From Streptomyces noursei ATCC 11455 (GTDB taxonomy: Bacteria > Actinomycetota > Actinomycetes > Streptomycetales > Streptomycetaceae): DNA of 64,000 nt. The stretch is taken from assembly GCF_001704275.1 (NCBI RefSeq), contig NZ_CP011533.1, forward strand, positions 7,316,001-7,380,000, given 5' to 3'. Of the stretch, positions 1 to 8,043 are shown one piece after another. Each line of letters starts with the position of its first letter. Positions within the stretch are counted from its first letter, which is position 1. The translations under genes and the position numbers were made by a program. The notes below the pieces were generated by a model. That model had not been told where the DNA came from, did no database searches, and saw only the letters and a list, made by a program, of their open reading frames with translations.

Positions 1-553
1 AGGCCACCAGCCCGCGGCCGAGCCGGTCCACCGCCTGGTGGTGGTAGGTCGGCACGGCCACCGGCTCGGGCAGCGCGGCGGCCAGCAGCGTGCCGGGCAC
101 CGGCTCGATGTCGTGCCGGCCGAAGACCCCGGGCGGGCCGGAGTGTCCGTCCAGGTGCTGGACGAGGGTGCCGCCGAGCGCCACGTTCAGCAGCTGGAGC
201 CCCCGGCAGATGCCCAGCAGCGGCACCCGGGCCGCCAACGCCGCCTCGATCAGGGCCAGTTCCCAGGCGTCCCGGTCCGGCGCGGGCGGGCCGGTCCGGG
301 GGTGCGGCTCGGCGCCGTAGCGGTCCGGGGCGATGTCCGCGCCGCCGGCGATCACCAGTCCGTCCAGTCGGGCGACGGTCGCCGCGGCGGTCTCCGGGTC
401 GCCGGGCGGCAACAGCGCCGCCAGCCCGCCCGAGCGCCGCACCAGGCGGGGGTATCCGGCGGGCACCAGCGCGGCGGGCAGCGTCCACACCCCCCACCGG
501 GCCTCTTCCTGGTAGGTGCTGATGCCGATGAGGGGCGGCTGCGGCTGGGACAT
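1..553 (-). CDS. Gamma-glutamyl-amine hydrolase, class I GATase (PuuD-like), 3' end outside window
   Basis: The first 184 residues of a class I glutamine amidotransferase-like hydrolase are present; the C-terminus lies beyond the left edge. The nucleophile elbow GICRG puts the catalytic Cys at residue 116, and a YHHQAVD segment near residue 170 supplies the expected His. These are features of the peptidase C26 / PuuD family, which hydrolyses the gamma-glutamyl bond of gamma-glutamyl-GABA and similar compounds. The ATG is preceded by GGAGG at a 9-nt spacing. It lies 36 bp downstream of the amine permease on the same strand and is probably cotranscribed with it. The context (GlnA4-like ligase, aldehyde dehydrogenase) suggests it releases glutamate at the end of a gamma-glutamylated amine pathway. 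The exact substrate is inference. Confidence 0.88.
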   Translation of the reverse strand, partial: MSQPQPPLIGISTYQEEARWGVWTLPAALVPAGYPRLVRRSGGLAALLPPGDPETAAATVARLDGLVIAGGADIAPDRYGAEPHPRTGPPAPDRDAWELALIEAALAARVPLLGICRGLQLLNVALGGTLVQHLDGHSGPPGVFGRHDIEPVPGTLLAAALPEPVAVPTYHHQAVDRLGRGLVA

Positions 554-589
554 CGGGTGGTTCCTCCGTACGGTGCGGTGCGGTGCGGG

Positions 590-2056
590 TCAGTCGCGTT
601 CGAGTTCGGCCTCGGCGGCGGCCAGTGCCGCGAACTCCTCCTCGGGCGCGGCGGCCACCAGCCGGTGGCGGGAGTAGAAGGCGAAGTAGGCCAGGGCGAC
701 CCCGTAGACGCCGAGCGCGATGAAGGCGGCCTCCTTGTCGACCAGGAACGTCGCCACCAGCGCCGAGCATGCCAGCACGAAGGCGACGGCGGAGGTCAGC
801 ATGCCGCCAGGGGTGCGGTACGGGCGGTGCAGACCGGGCTCGCGACGGCGCAGCACGAGGTGCGAAAGGGCCATCAGCGCATAGGAGATGGTGGCGCCGA
901 AGACCGCGACGTTGAGCATCCGGGCGCCGTCGCCGGTCGCCGCGGCGAGCCCGAAGCCCAGCGCGCCGGGGACCAGCAGCCCCAGGTAGGGCGCCTTGCG
1001 GCGGCTGGTCAGGGAGAGGAAGCGGGGCAGGTAGCCGGCCCGGGAGAGCGCGAAGAGCTGCCGGGAGCCGGCGAAGATCAGGGAGAAGAAGGACGCCACC
1101 AGGCCGGCCAGTCCGGCGTAGTTGACGATCCGGCTGACCGTGGTCGGGGTGCCGTGCGGCTGGAGCGCCTGGACCAGCGGGTCGCCGACGGACTGGATCG
1201 CGGCCGAGCCGCGCGCCCCGGTGGCCGCGACGAAGGTGATCAGCGCGAGCAGCAGCAGGATGCCCATCGCGGCGGCCATCGCCCGGGGCAGTGAGCGGAC
1301 CGGGTCCTTGGTCTCCTCGGCCGCCAGCGGCACGCCCTCCACGCCCAGGAAGAACCACATGCCGAACGGGAACGCCGCCCAGATCCCCAACACGCCGAAC
1401 GGCAGCCAGGAACTCGCCCCGAAGGCACCGGACTTGACCGGGATGTCGTTGAGCGCGTCCACATGGAAGTCGCTGAGCGCGGCGACCGCGAAGACCAGCA
1501 GCGCGGCGACCGCGACCGCGGTGACGATCAGGCTGAACCGCAGCGCCTCGCCCACGCCCCACAGGTGGATCCCGATGAAGATCACGAAGCAGGCGAGATA
1601 GACCGGCCAGCTGGAGTGCAGCCCGAACAGACCCAGCGATTCGACGTAGTCGCCGATGAAGATGGAGATCGCGGCCGGCGCCAGCACGTACTCGATCAGG
1701 ATCGCGGTGCCGGTCAGGAAGCCGCCCCAGGTGCCCAGCGCGCGCCGGGCGAAGCCGTAGCCGCCGCCCGCGGTGGGCAGGATCGAGGCCAGCTCCGCCA
1801 GCGCGAAGACCAGGCAGGTGTACATCAGGCCCATCAGGACGGCGGCTATCGCCAGCCCGCCGAAGCCGCCCTGCGCGAGCCCGTTGTTCCAGCCGGAGAA
1901 GTCGCCGGAGACGACATAGGCGACCCCCAGGCCGGTCAGCAGCAGCGGGCCGGCGCTGCCGCGGCGCAGCGTCCGCCGCTCCAGATAGGCGTCGCCGTCG
2001 CCCGGGGGCCCGCCACCGGGGGACGCTGCGGTCTGCGCACGGGTGCTGTCGGCCAT
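590..2056 (-). CDS. APC-family amino acid/amine permease, probable ethanolamine permease
   Basis: A 488-residue APC-superfamily transporter with about 12 hydrophobic segments and long hydrophilic termini. The first helix has the GLGVAYVVSGDFSGWNNGLAQG region and a later segment reads LPTAGGGYGFARRALG, both characteristic of the ethanolamine permease branch of amino acid permeases. It sits in the inner membrane and would import the amine that the neighbouring GlnA4-like enzyme glutamylates. A FadR-type regulator lies just upstream on the same strand, but 144 bp separate them, and that gap carries a candidate operator at 2093-2110, so this gene probably has its own promoter. The puuD-like hydrolase follows 36 bp downstream. 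Substrate assignment rests on family resemblance plus neighbourhood. Confidence 0.82.
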   Translation of the reverse strand: MADSTRAQTAASPGGGPPGDGDAYLERRTLRRGSAGPLLLTGLGVAYVVSGDFSGWNNGLAQGGFGGLAIAAVLMGLMYTCLVFALAELASILPTAGGGYGFARRALGTWGGFLTGTAILIEYVLAPAAISIFIGDYVESLGLFGLHSSWPVYLACFVIFIGIHLWGVGEALRFSLIVTAVAVAALLVFAVAALSDFHVDALNDIPVKSGAFGASSWLPFGVLGIWAAFPFGMWFFLGVEGVPLAAEETKDPVRSLPRAMAAAMGILLLLALITFVAATGARGSAAIQSVGDPLVQALQPHGTPTTVSRIVNYAGLAGLVASFFSLIFAGSRQLFALSRAGYLPRFLSLTSRRKAPYLGLLVPGALGFGLAAATGDGARMLNVAVFGATISYALMALSHLVLRRREPGLHRPYRTPGGMLTSAVAFVLACSALVATFLVDKEAAFIALGVYGVALAYFAFYSRHRLVAAAPEEEFAALAAAEAELERD

Positions 2057-2092
2057 GAGCCGCTCCTGCCTCGCGGGGACATCCGGAGTAAA

Positions 2093-2110
2093 GGTTTAGC
2101 CGCATACCTT
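2093..2110. promoter_or_regulatory. Candidate FadR-type operator upstream of the permease
   Basis: The 18-bp pattern GGTT-N8-TACCTT lies 37 bp before the permease start. Here it forms part of an AAGGT/ACCTT inverted repeat. The same pattern with identical spacing occurs at 2954-2971, between the regulator gene and the glnA4-like gene. Assignment to the local FadR protein is inference from position. Confidence 0.5.
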
Positions 2111-2200
2111 TGCTGTCCGGGTGGCTCAGCGCAAGACCCCTGCGTAAAAGACTGGTTACGGGGCGGCGGAGCGCGGGCCACGGGGCCGGTGCGGCAGGGG

Positions 2201-2932
2201 CTACGGGGCCGGCGCCGCCAGGAAGCCGCGCAGCAGGGCCGCGGTGCCGCAGCAGTGCTCCCGCATCACCTCGCGGGCGCCGTCCGTGTCGCCCTCCAGC
2301 ACCGCCTCCACCAGCGCGGCGTGCTGGTTCTGGGAGTGCTCCAGATTCCGCACCAGCAGCGGGATGCAGTCCAGCAGGTCGTTGACGCCGGCCCGGACCG
2401 CGGCGTACTGGGCGGCCAGCGACGGCGACCCGGACAGCTCCGCCAGGGTCAGGTGGAGCAGCGTGTCGCGCCGGCGGTAGTCGGCCAGCGGCGCGTCCTG
2501 GGTCGCGGCCAGCGCCTCCCGCAGCCGCTCCGCCTGGTCGTCCGACAGCCCGTGCGTCGCGCACAGCCCGGCCGCGCCGACCTCCAGCACCTCGCGGAAG
2601 CGCAGCACGTCCTCCACGTCGATGCCCTCGACCCGGCGGCGCAGCTCCGCCTCGCCCGGATTCTCGGCGCGCACCCGCACGAAGGTGCCCCCGTACCGGC
2701 CGCGCCGGCTCTCCACCAGGCCCTCGTCCTGGAGGACCTTGAGCACCTCGCGCAGGGTGACCCGGCTGATCTGCAGCCGCTCCGCCAACTCCCGCTCGGC
2801 GGGCAGCCGTTCGCCCTGCGGCACCAGCCCGAGCCGGACGATCTGGAGTATCTGCTCCAGCGCCTCCTCGAAGCCGTTGCCCGCCCGGACCGGCCGCAGC
2901 ACCGGCGCCAGCCGATCGGCCGCACCGTCCAT
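2201..2932 (-). CDS. FadR/GntR-family transcriptional regulator
   Basis: A 243-residue regulator with an N-terminal GntR winged helix (residues about 15-85; PAERELAERLQISRVTLREVLKVLQ is the HTH) and a C-terminal all-helical FCD ligand domain. The ATG at 2932 follows GGAAGGGG at a suitable distance; upstream extension of the frame reads into the divergent gene's coding sequence, so it was not used. It is transcribed away from the glnA4-like gene across a 73-bp gap that holds a candidate operator. It likely represses the permease/hydrolase and ligase/dehydrogenase operons and is relieved by the amine or a glutamylated intermediate; the effector cannot be read from the sequence. Confidence 0.9.
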   Translation of the reverse strand: MDGAADRLAPVLRPVRAGNGFEEALEQILQIVRLGLVPQGERLPAERELAERLQISRVTLREVLKVLQDEGLVESRRGRYGGTFVRVRAENPGEAELRRRVEGIDVEDVLRFREVLEVGAAGLCATHGLSDDQAERLREALAATQDAPLADYRRRDTLLHLTLAELSGSPSLAAQYAAVRAGVNDLLDCIPLLVRNLEHSQNQHAALVEAVLEGDTDGAREVMREHCCGTAALLRGFLAAPAP

Positions 2933-2953
2933 CTGAACCCCTTCCCAATCAAT

Positions 2954-2971
2954 GGTTCGTGTGCCTACCTT
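2954..2971. promoter_or_regulatory. Candidate FadR-type operator in the regulator/glnA4 intergenic region
   Basis: Second copy of GGTT-N8-TACCTT, in the gap between the divergent regulator and ligase genes. The copy upstream of the permease has the same conserved ends and spacing but a different 8-bp centre, as expected for a protein-binding site rather than a duplicated segment. Confidence 0.5.
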
Positions 2972-3005
2972 ATGACTTCCGGATGCAGCGACAGGAGGCA
3001 CCACC

Positions 3006-4373
3006 GTGGCAGACCGCAGGCCCCCGCTCTCCGTCGAGGAGCTCACCGTCCTCGTCGACAACGGGGAGATCGACACTGTCGTCCTCGCCTTCACCGATAT
3101 GCAAGGCAGGCTCCAGGGCAAGCGGTTCGCCGCCCGCTACTTCCTCGACACCGTCCTCGAACACGGCACGGAGGGCTGCAACTACCTCCTCGCCGTCGAC
3201 GTCGACCTGAACACCGTCGACGGCTATGCGATGTCCTCCTGGGAGCGCGGCTACGGCGACTTCGCCATGCACGGCGACCCCGCCACCCTCCGCCGCACCC
3301 CCTGGAACCCCGGCACCGCCCTGATCACCGCCGATCTCGCCTGGCACGACGGCTCCCCGGTCGTCGCCTCCCCCCGGCAGATCCTCCGCCGTCAGCTCGA
3401 CCGGCTGGCCGAGCGCGGCTGGACCGCCCACGCCGGCACCGAACTGGAGTTCATGATCTTCAAGGACTCCTACGAGGACGCCTGGACGCGCGGCTACCGG
3501 GGGATGACCCCGGCCAACCAGTGGAACGGCGACTACTCGGTCCTCGGCACCGGCCGGGTCGAGCCCGTCCTGCGCCGGATCCGCAACGAGATGGGCGCGG
3601 CCGGCATGACCGTCGAGTCCGCCAAGGGCGAGTGCAACCTCGGCCAGCACGAGATCGTGTTCGTCTACGACGAGGCGCTCACCACCTGCGACCAGCACAG
3701 CATCTACAAGACCGGCGCCAAGGAGATCGCCGCCCAGGAGGGCATGGCGCTCACCTTCATGGCCAAGTACGACGAGCGCGAGGGCAATTCCTGTCACATC
3801 CACCTCTCGCTCCAGGACGAGCAGGGCCGGCCGGTGCTGGCCGACGACGCGGGACCGCACGGCATGTCGCGGACCATGCGGCACTTCCTCGCCGGCCAAC
3901 TCGCCGCGATGCGCGACTTCACGCTCCTGTACGCCCCCAACATCAACTCCTACAAGCGGTTCCGCCCCGGCTCGTTCGCGCCCACCGCCGTCGCCTGGGG
4001 CCCGGACAACCGCACCTGCGCGCTGCGGGTGGTCGGCCACGGCCGCTCCCACCGCCTGGAGAACCGCCTGCCCGGCGGCGACGTCAACCCCTACCTCGCG
4101 GTCGCCGGCATGGTCGCGGCCGGCCTGTACGGCATAGAGCACGAGCTGGAGCTCCCCGACGCCACCACCGGCAACGCCTACACCGGGGACGCCGCGCACG
4201 TCCCCACCACCCTCCGCGAGGCCGCCGAGCTGTGGGAGCACAGCCCGATCGCCCGCGCCGCCTTCGGCGACGAGGTCGTCGACCACTACCGCCACATGGC
4301 CCGCGTCGAGCAGGACGCCTACGACGCCGCCGTCACGGACTGGGAGCGCTTCCGCTCCTTCGAGCGCATGTGA
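3006..4373 (+). CDS. glnA4: Glutamine synthetase-like gamma-glutamyl-amine ligase (GlnA4-type)
   Basis: A 455-residue type I glutamine synthetase homologue: N-terminal beta-grasp domain (residues about 1-115) followed by the catalytic barrel. Visible active-site segments are AGTELEFMIF (metal ligands), NSCHIHLS, the NRTCALRVVG stretch and RLENRLPGGDVNPYLA. True GlnA residues for ammonia binding and the adenylylation loop are not conserved in the usual form, as in the GlnA2-A4 paralogues. GlnA4 of S. coelicolor is a gamma-glutamylethanolamide synthetase; the gene order regulator-ligase-aldehyde dehydrogenase-SDR-like dehydrogenase matches that function. The GTG start follows AGGAGG at 7-nt spacing. 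The next gene begins 8 bp after the stop. Ethanolamine versus polyamine as substrate is inferred, not shown. Confidence 0.85.
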   Translation: MADRRPPLSVEELTVLVDNGEIDTVVLAFTDMQGRLQGKRFAARYFLDTVLEHGTEGCNYLLAVDVDLNTVDGYAMSSWERGYGDFAMHGDPATLRRTPWNPGTALITADLAWHDGSPVVASPRQILRRQLDRLAERGWTAHAGTELEFMIFKDSYEDAWTRGYRGMTPANQWNGDYSVLGTGRVEPVLRRIRNEMGAAGMTVESAKGECNLGQHEIVFVYDEALTTCDQHSIYKTGAKEIAAQEGMALTFMAKYDEREGNSCHIHLSLQDEQGRPVLADDAGPHGMSRTMRHFLAGQLAAMRDFTLLYAPNINSYKRFRPGSFAPTAVAWGPDNRTCALRVVGHGRSHRLENRLPGGDVNPYLAVAGMVAAGLYGIEHELELPDATTGNAYTGDAAHVPTTLREAAELWEHSPIARAAFGDEVVDHYRHMARVEQDAYDAAVTDWERFRSFERM

Positions 4374-4381
4374 GGAACGCC

Positions 4382-5755
4382 GTGCTGCAAGAGCTGACCA
4401 TCCTCAACCCGGCGACCGAGGAGGTGGTGGCCACCGTCCCCACCACCTCGCCCGCCGAGGTCGACGCGGCCGTCCGCCGGGCCGCCGCCGCGCAGGAAGC
4501 CTGGGCCGCGGTGGCCCCCGGCGACCGGGCCCGCCTGCTGCGCCGGTTCGCCGACGTCGTCGACGCGGCGATCGAACCCCTCGCCGCGCTGGAACTGCGC
4601 GAGGCCGGCCACCCGCTGGGCAACGCCCGCTGGGAGGCGGGCAACGTCCGCGACCTGCTGCACTACGCGGCCGGGGGAGTGGAGCGCCTGACCGGTACGC
4701 AGATCCCGGTCGCCGGCGGCCTGAACATCACCCTCCAGGAACCGCTCGGCGTGGTCGCCGTCATCGCCCCCTGGAACTTCCCGATGCCGATCGCCGCCTG
4801 GGGCACCGCCCCCGCCCTCGCGGCCGGCAACGCCGTCTTGCTCAAGCCCGCCGAGACCACCCCGCTCACCGCGCTCCGGCTCGCCGAACTCGCCCTGGAG
4901 GCCGGGCTCCCCGAGGGCCTCTTCCAGGTCCTGCCCGGCGAGGGCCCGGTCACCGGCAGCGCACTGGTCGACCACCCCGGCGTCGCCAAGGTCGTCTTCA
5001 CCGGCTCCACCGCCACCGGCCGCCGGATCGCCGCCCAGTGCGCCGCGCGGACCAAGCGGCTGACCCTCGAACTCGGCGGCAAGAGCCCCAACATCGTCTT
5101 CGCCGACGCCGACATCGAGGCCGCCGCGGCCGCAGCCCCCGGCTCCTTCCTCGACAACACCGGCCAGGACTGCTGCGCCCGCAGCCGGATCCTGGTCCAG
5201 CGCAGCGTCTACGACCGCTTCCTGGAACTGCTGGAGCCCGCCGTCAAGGCGTTCACCGTCGGCGACCCGAGCGACCCCGCCACCCAGATGGGCCCGCTGA
5301 TCTCCGCCGCCCAGCGCGACCGCGTACGGTCCTACGTCCCCGAGGACGCCCCGGCCGCCATCCGCGGCGAGGCCCCGGCCGGCAAGGGCTTCTGGTACCC
5401 GGCCACCGTCCTGGAGGGCCGCCCCGAGGACCGCGCCGCCGTCGAGGAGATCTTCGGCCCGGTCGCGGTGGCCATCCCCTTCGACGGCGAGGCCGACGCG
5501 ATCCGGATCGCCAACGCCACCGACTACGGCCTCTCCGGCTCGCTGTGGACCCGCGACGTCGGCCGTGCACTGCGCGTCTCGCGGGCTGTCGCGGCCGGCA
5601 ACCTCTCCGTCAACTCCCACAGCAGCGTGCGCTATTGGACCCCCTTCGGCGGGTTCAAGCAGTCCGGACTCGGCCGCGAGCTCGGCCCGGACGCGCTGGC
5701 CGCCTTCACCGAGACCAAGAACGTCTTCATCGCCACCGAGCCGGCCGGCTCGTGA
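4382..5755 (+). CDS. NAD(P)-dependent aldehyde dehydrogenase
   Basis: A 457-residue aldehyde dehydrogenase. Visible are the cofactor-domain segments APWNFPM (about 130-136), FTGSTATGRRI (about 206-216), the general-base motif LELGGKSPNI (Glu230) and the nucleophile in GQDCC (Cys264). FGPV and the C-terminal FGGFKQSGLGRELG also match the family. The frame is open far upstream, but homology begins at the GTG at 4382, which has GAGGA seven bases before it within the stop region of the ligase gene. It probably oxidises the aldehyde arising from the glutamylated or free amine. It is in the middle of a three-gene operon with the ligase and an SDR. Confidence 0.9.
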   Translation: MLQELTILNPATEEVVATVPTTSPAEVDAAVRRAAAAQEAWAAVAPGDRARLLRRFADVVDAAIEPLAALELREAGHPLGNARWEAGNVRDLLHYAAGGVERLTGTQIPVAGGLNITLQEPLGVVAVIAPWNFPMPIAAWGTAPALAAGNAVLLKPAETTPLTALRLAELALEAGLPEGLFQVLPGEGPVTGSALVDHPGVAKVVFTGSTATGRRIAAQCAARTKRLTLELGGKSPNIVFADADIEAAAAAAPGSFLDNTGQDCCARSRILVQRSVYDRFLELLEPAVKAFTVGDPSDPATQMGPLISAAQRDRVRSYVPEDAPAAIRGEAPAGKGFWYPATVLEGRPEDRAAVEEIFGPVAVAIPFDGEADAIRIANATDYGLSGSLWTRDVGRALRVSRAVAAGNLSVNSHSSVRYWTPFGGFKQSGLGRELGPDALAAFTETKNVFIATEPAGS

Positions 5756-5798
5756 TCCGCACCGCAACCAGCACCGCCACCACCCGCGAGGAGAGCAA

Positions 5799-6599
5799 GT
5801 GACCGACCAGACCGCCGTGTGCCGCCGCCTCGTCGGCCGTACCGCCGTGATCACCGGGGCCGGCAGCGGCATCGGCCTGGCCACCGCCCGCCGGCTGGCC
5901 TCCGAGGGCGCCAACGTCGTCTGCGCCGACATCGACGAGACGGCCGGCAAGGCCGCCGCCGAAGAGGTCGGCGGCACCTTCGTCCAGGTCGACGTCACCG
6001 ACGCCGAGCAGGTCGAGGCGCTCTACAAGACCGCCTTCGACACCTACGGCTCGGTGGACATCGCCTTCAACAACGCCGGCATCTCGCCGCCCGACGACGA
6101 CTCCATCCTCACCACCGGGATCGACGCCTGGAAGCGCGTCCAGGAGGTCAACCTCACCTCGGTCTACCTCTGCTGCAAGCACGCCCTGCCCTATATGCAG
6201 CGCCAGTTCGAGCAGACCGGGCGCGGCGGCTCCATCATCAACACCGCCTCCTTCGTGGCCGTGATGGGCGCCGCCACCTCGCAGATCAGCTACACCGCCT
6301 CCAAGGGCGGCGTGCTGGCCATGTCCCGTGAGCTGGGCGTGCAGTTCGCCCGCGAAGGCATCCGCGTCAACGCGCTCTGCCCGGGGCCGGTCAACACCCC
6401 GCTGCTGAAGGAGCTGTTCGCCAAGGACCCCGAGCGCGCCGCGCGCCGCCTGGTGCACGTCCCGGTCGGCCGGTTCGCCGAGCCGGAGGAGATCGCCGCC
6501 GCGGTCGCCTTCCTCGCCAGCGACGACTCCTCGTTCGTCAACGCCGCCGAATTCCTCGTCGACGGAGGCATCGCGGGCGCCTACGTCACCCCCCTGTAG
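5799..6599 (+). CDS. Short-chain dehydrogenase/reductase (3-oxoacyl-ACP reductase-like)
   Basis: A 266-residue classical SDR: the nucleotide-binding TGAGSGIG motif lies near residue 18, DVTD and NNAG follow, and the catalytic triad is seen as INTAS, then YTASK. The C-terminal LVDGGIAGAY is standard. The GTG start has GAGGAG a few bases upstream; the preceding 43 bp are non-coding. It is the last gene of the ligase operon and a strong hairpin follows. Many relatives are annotated as glucose dehydrogenase or 3-oxoacyl-ACP reductase, but in this setting it more likely oxidises an alcohol group of the amine substrate or intermediate. The substrate is not determined by sequence. Confidence 0.9.
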   Translation: MTDQTAVCRRLVGRTAVITGAGSGIGLATARRLASEGANVVCADIDETAGKAAAEEVGGTFVQVDVTDAEQVEALYKTAFDTYGSVDIAFNNAGISPPDDDSILTTGIDAWKRVQEVNLTSVYLCCKHALPYMQRQFEQTGRGGSIINTASFVAVMGAATSQISYTASKGGVLAMSRELGVQFAREGIRVNALCPGPVNTPLLKELFAKDPERAARRLVHVPVGRFAEPEEIAAAVAFLASDDSSFVNAAEFLVDGGIAGAYVTPL

Positions 6600-6615
6600 G
6601 CTCCATGATCAACAG

Positions 6616-6645
6616 CGGGACCGGCACCACCGGGTGCCGGTCCCG
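6616..6645 (+). terminator. Hairpin terminator after the SDR gene
   Basis: A perfect 13-bp stem (CGGGACCGGCACC with its complement) around a 4-nt loop, 16 bp after the SDR stop. There is no U-tract, as is usual in streptomycetes. Confidence 0.75.
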
Positions 6646-6676
6646 CCGTGCTTCCCCCCTTGACCACGGAGGACAC

Positions 6677-7966
6677 ATGACGACACCTCTCAGGCGGCTG
6701 CTCGCCCTCGGCCTCGCCGGCACCGCCGCGCTCGCCGCCCTCACGGCCACCACGCCGGCCACCGCCGCCGCCCCCGGCCCGGCGCCGACCCGCGCCCGCT
6801 GCCCGCAGCTCTCCAAGGACCTCCCCTGGTACGGCGACAACCGCGCCAAGCTCCAGAAGATGATCGACGAACGCGGCACCTGCTCGGGGTCCCACGACGG
6901 CCCCCGCCCGGTCGCCGCCTTCGACTGGGACAACACCGTCGTCAAGAACGACATCTCCGACGCCACGCTGGCCTGGATGCTCCGGCACGACAAGCTGCCC
7001 CGGCCCGCGAGTTGGCGGGACACCAGCCGCTGGCTCACCCCCGCCGCCGACCGCGCGCTGACCCGCGCCTGCGGCACCGGCGCCCCCGGCCGCCCGCTGC
7101 CGACCTCCCGCAACACCGCCTGCGCCGACGAGATCATGGAGATCCGCGGTGAGGCACGGACCATGAGCGGCGCCGCGGCCTTCGCCGGCGACTGGAACCA
7201 CCGCCGCACGGTCCCCGAATACGCCTGGGTGCCCCAGCTGTTCGCCGGCCTGAAGCCCGCGACCCTCACCAGGTACGCCAAGCAGGCCCGGGCCGAGAAC
7301 CTCGCCGCGCCCGTCGGCGCCGTACAGACCGTCGGCACCCACAAGCTGGCCGGGTACATCCGCTACTACGACCAGCAGAAGGACCTGATCCGCACGCTCA
7401 AGGCGGCCGGCTTCGACGTCTACATCGTCTCCGCGTCGTCCGAGACCGTCGCCGAGGCGTGGTCCGGCGGTGTCGGGGTGGACGCCCGGCACACCATCGG
7501 CATACGCAACCGCGTCCGCCACGGCCGCCTCACCACCACCATCGCCGGCTGCGGCGACGTCAAGGACGGCCAGGGCGAGGTCATCCCCTACGTCGACGGC
7601 AAGCGCTGCTGGATCAACCAGGAGATCTACGGGATCAAGGGCGCCGAGGCGTGGCGGAAGCAGGACCCCGCGCACCGCATCGCCCTGGGCGGCGGCGACG
7701 CCAACACCGACGTCACCTTCGTCGACGACGCCACCGGCGCCCACCTGGCCATCAACCGCAACAAGGACGAGCTGATGTGCCGCGGCTACGACAACGCCGA
7801 CGGCCGCTGGGTGGTCAACCCGATGTTCATCGACCCGCTGCCCCGCAAGTCCGGCGCCTACCCGTGCGCCACCAAGGGCTACACCAACACCGACGGCACC
7901 CACGGTCCGGTCCGCCGCCCCGACGGCACGGTCGTCGCCGACCAACTGGACCGGATCCACGGCTGA
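6677..7966 (+). CDS. Secreted HAD-superfamily phosphatase
   Basis: A 429-residue protein with a Sec signal peptide (twin Arg at 6-7, hydrophobic core LLALGLAGTAALAAL, likely cleavage at TAAA/P near residue 32). The mature protein has the HAD motif I DWDNTVVKND (nucleophile and acid Asp), motif II around YIVSASS, and a late GGDANTDVTF segment fitting motif IV. It therefore looks like an exported haloacid dehalogenase-type phosphohydrolase, distantly related to phosphoserine phosphatase. The ATG at 6677 follows GGAGGA; an upstream in-frame ATG lies inside the terminator and was rejected. No neighbouring gene points to its substrate. Confidence 0.85.
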   Translation: MTTPLRRLLALGLAGTAALAALTATTPATAAAPGPAPTRARCPQLSKDLPWYGDNRAKLQKMIDERGTCSGSHDGPRPVAAFDWDNTVVKNDISDATLAWMLRHDKLPRPASWRDTSRWLTPAADRALTRACGTGAPGRPLPTSRNTACADEIMEIRGEARTMSGAAAFAGDWNHRRTVPEYAWVPQLFAGLKPATLTRYAKQARAENLAAPVGAVQTVGTHKLAGYIRYYDQQKDLIRTLKAAGFDVYIVSASSETVAEAWSGGVGVDARHTIGIRNRVRHGRLTTTIAGCGDVKDGQGEVIPYVDGKRCWINQEIYGIKGAEAWRKQDPAHRIALGGGDANTDVTFVDDATGAHLAINRNKDELMCRGYDNADGRWVVNPMFIDPLPRKSGAYPCATKGYTNTDGTHGPVRRPDGTVVADQLDRIHG

Positions 7967-7998
7967 CCCGGCCGCGCCCGGCCACCCGAGGAGCAGCT

Positions 7999-8026
7999 GC
8001 GGCCCCACCCGGCAGGGCGGGGCCGC
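7999..8026. terminator. Hairpin between convergent genes
   Basis: GCGGCCCC pairs perfectly with GGGGCCGC across a 12-nt loop, between the stop codons of the convergent HAD and PLP-enzyme genes. It can serve both. Confidence 0.65.
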
Positions 8027-8043
8027 ACCGCCGTATAACGCCG

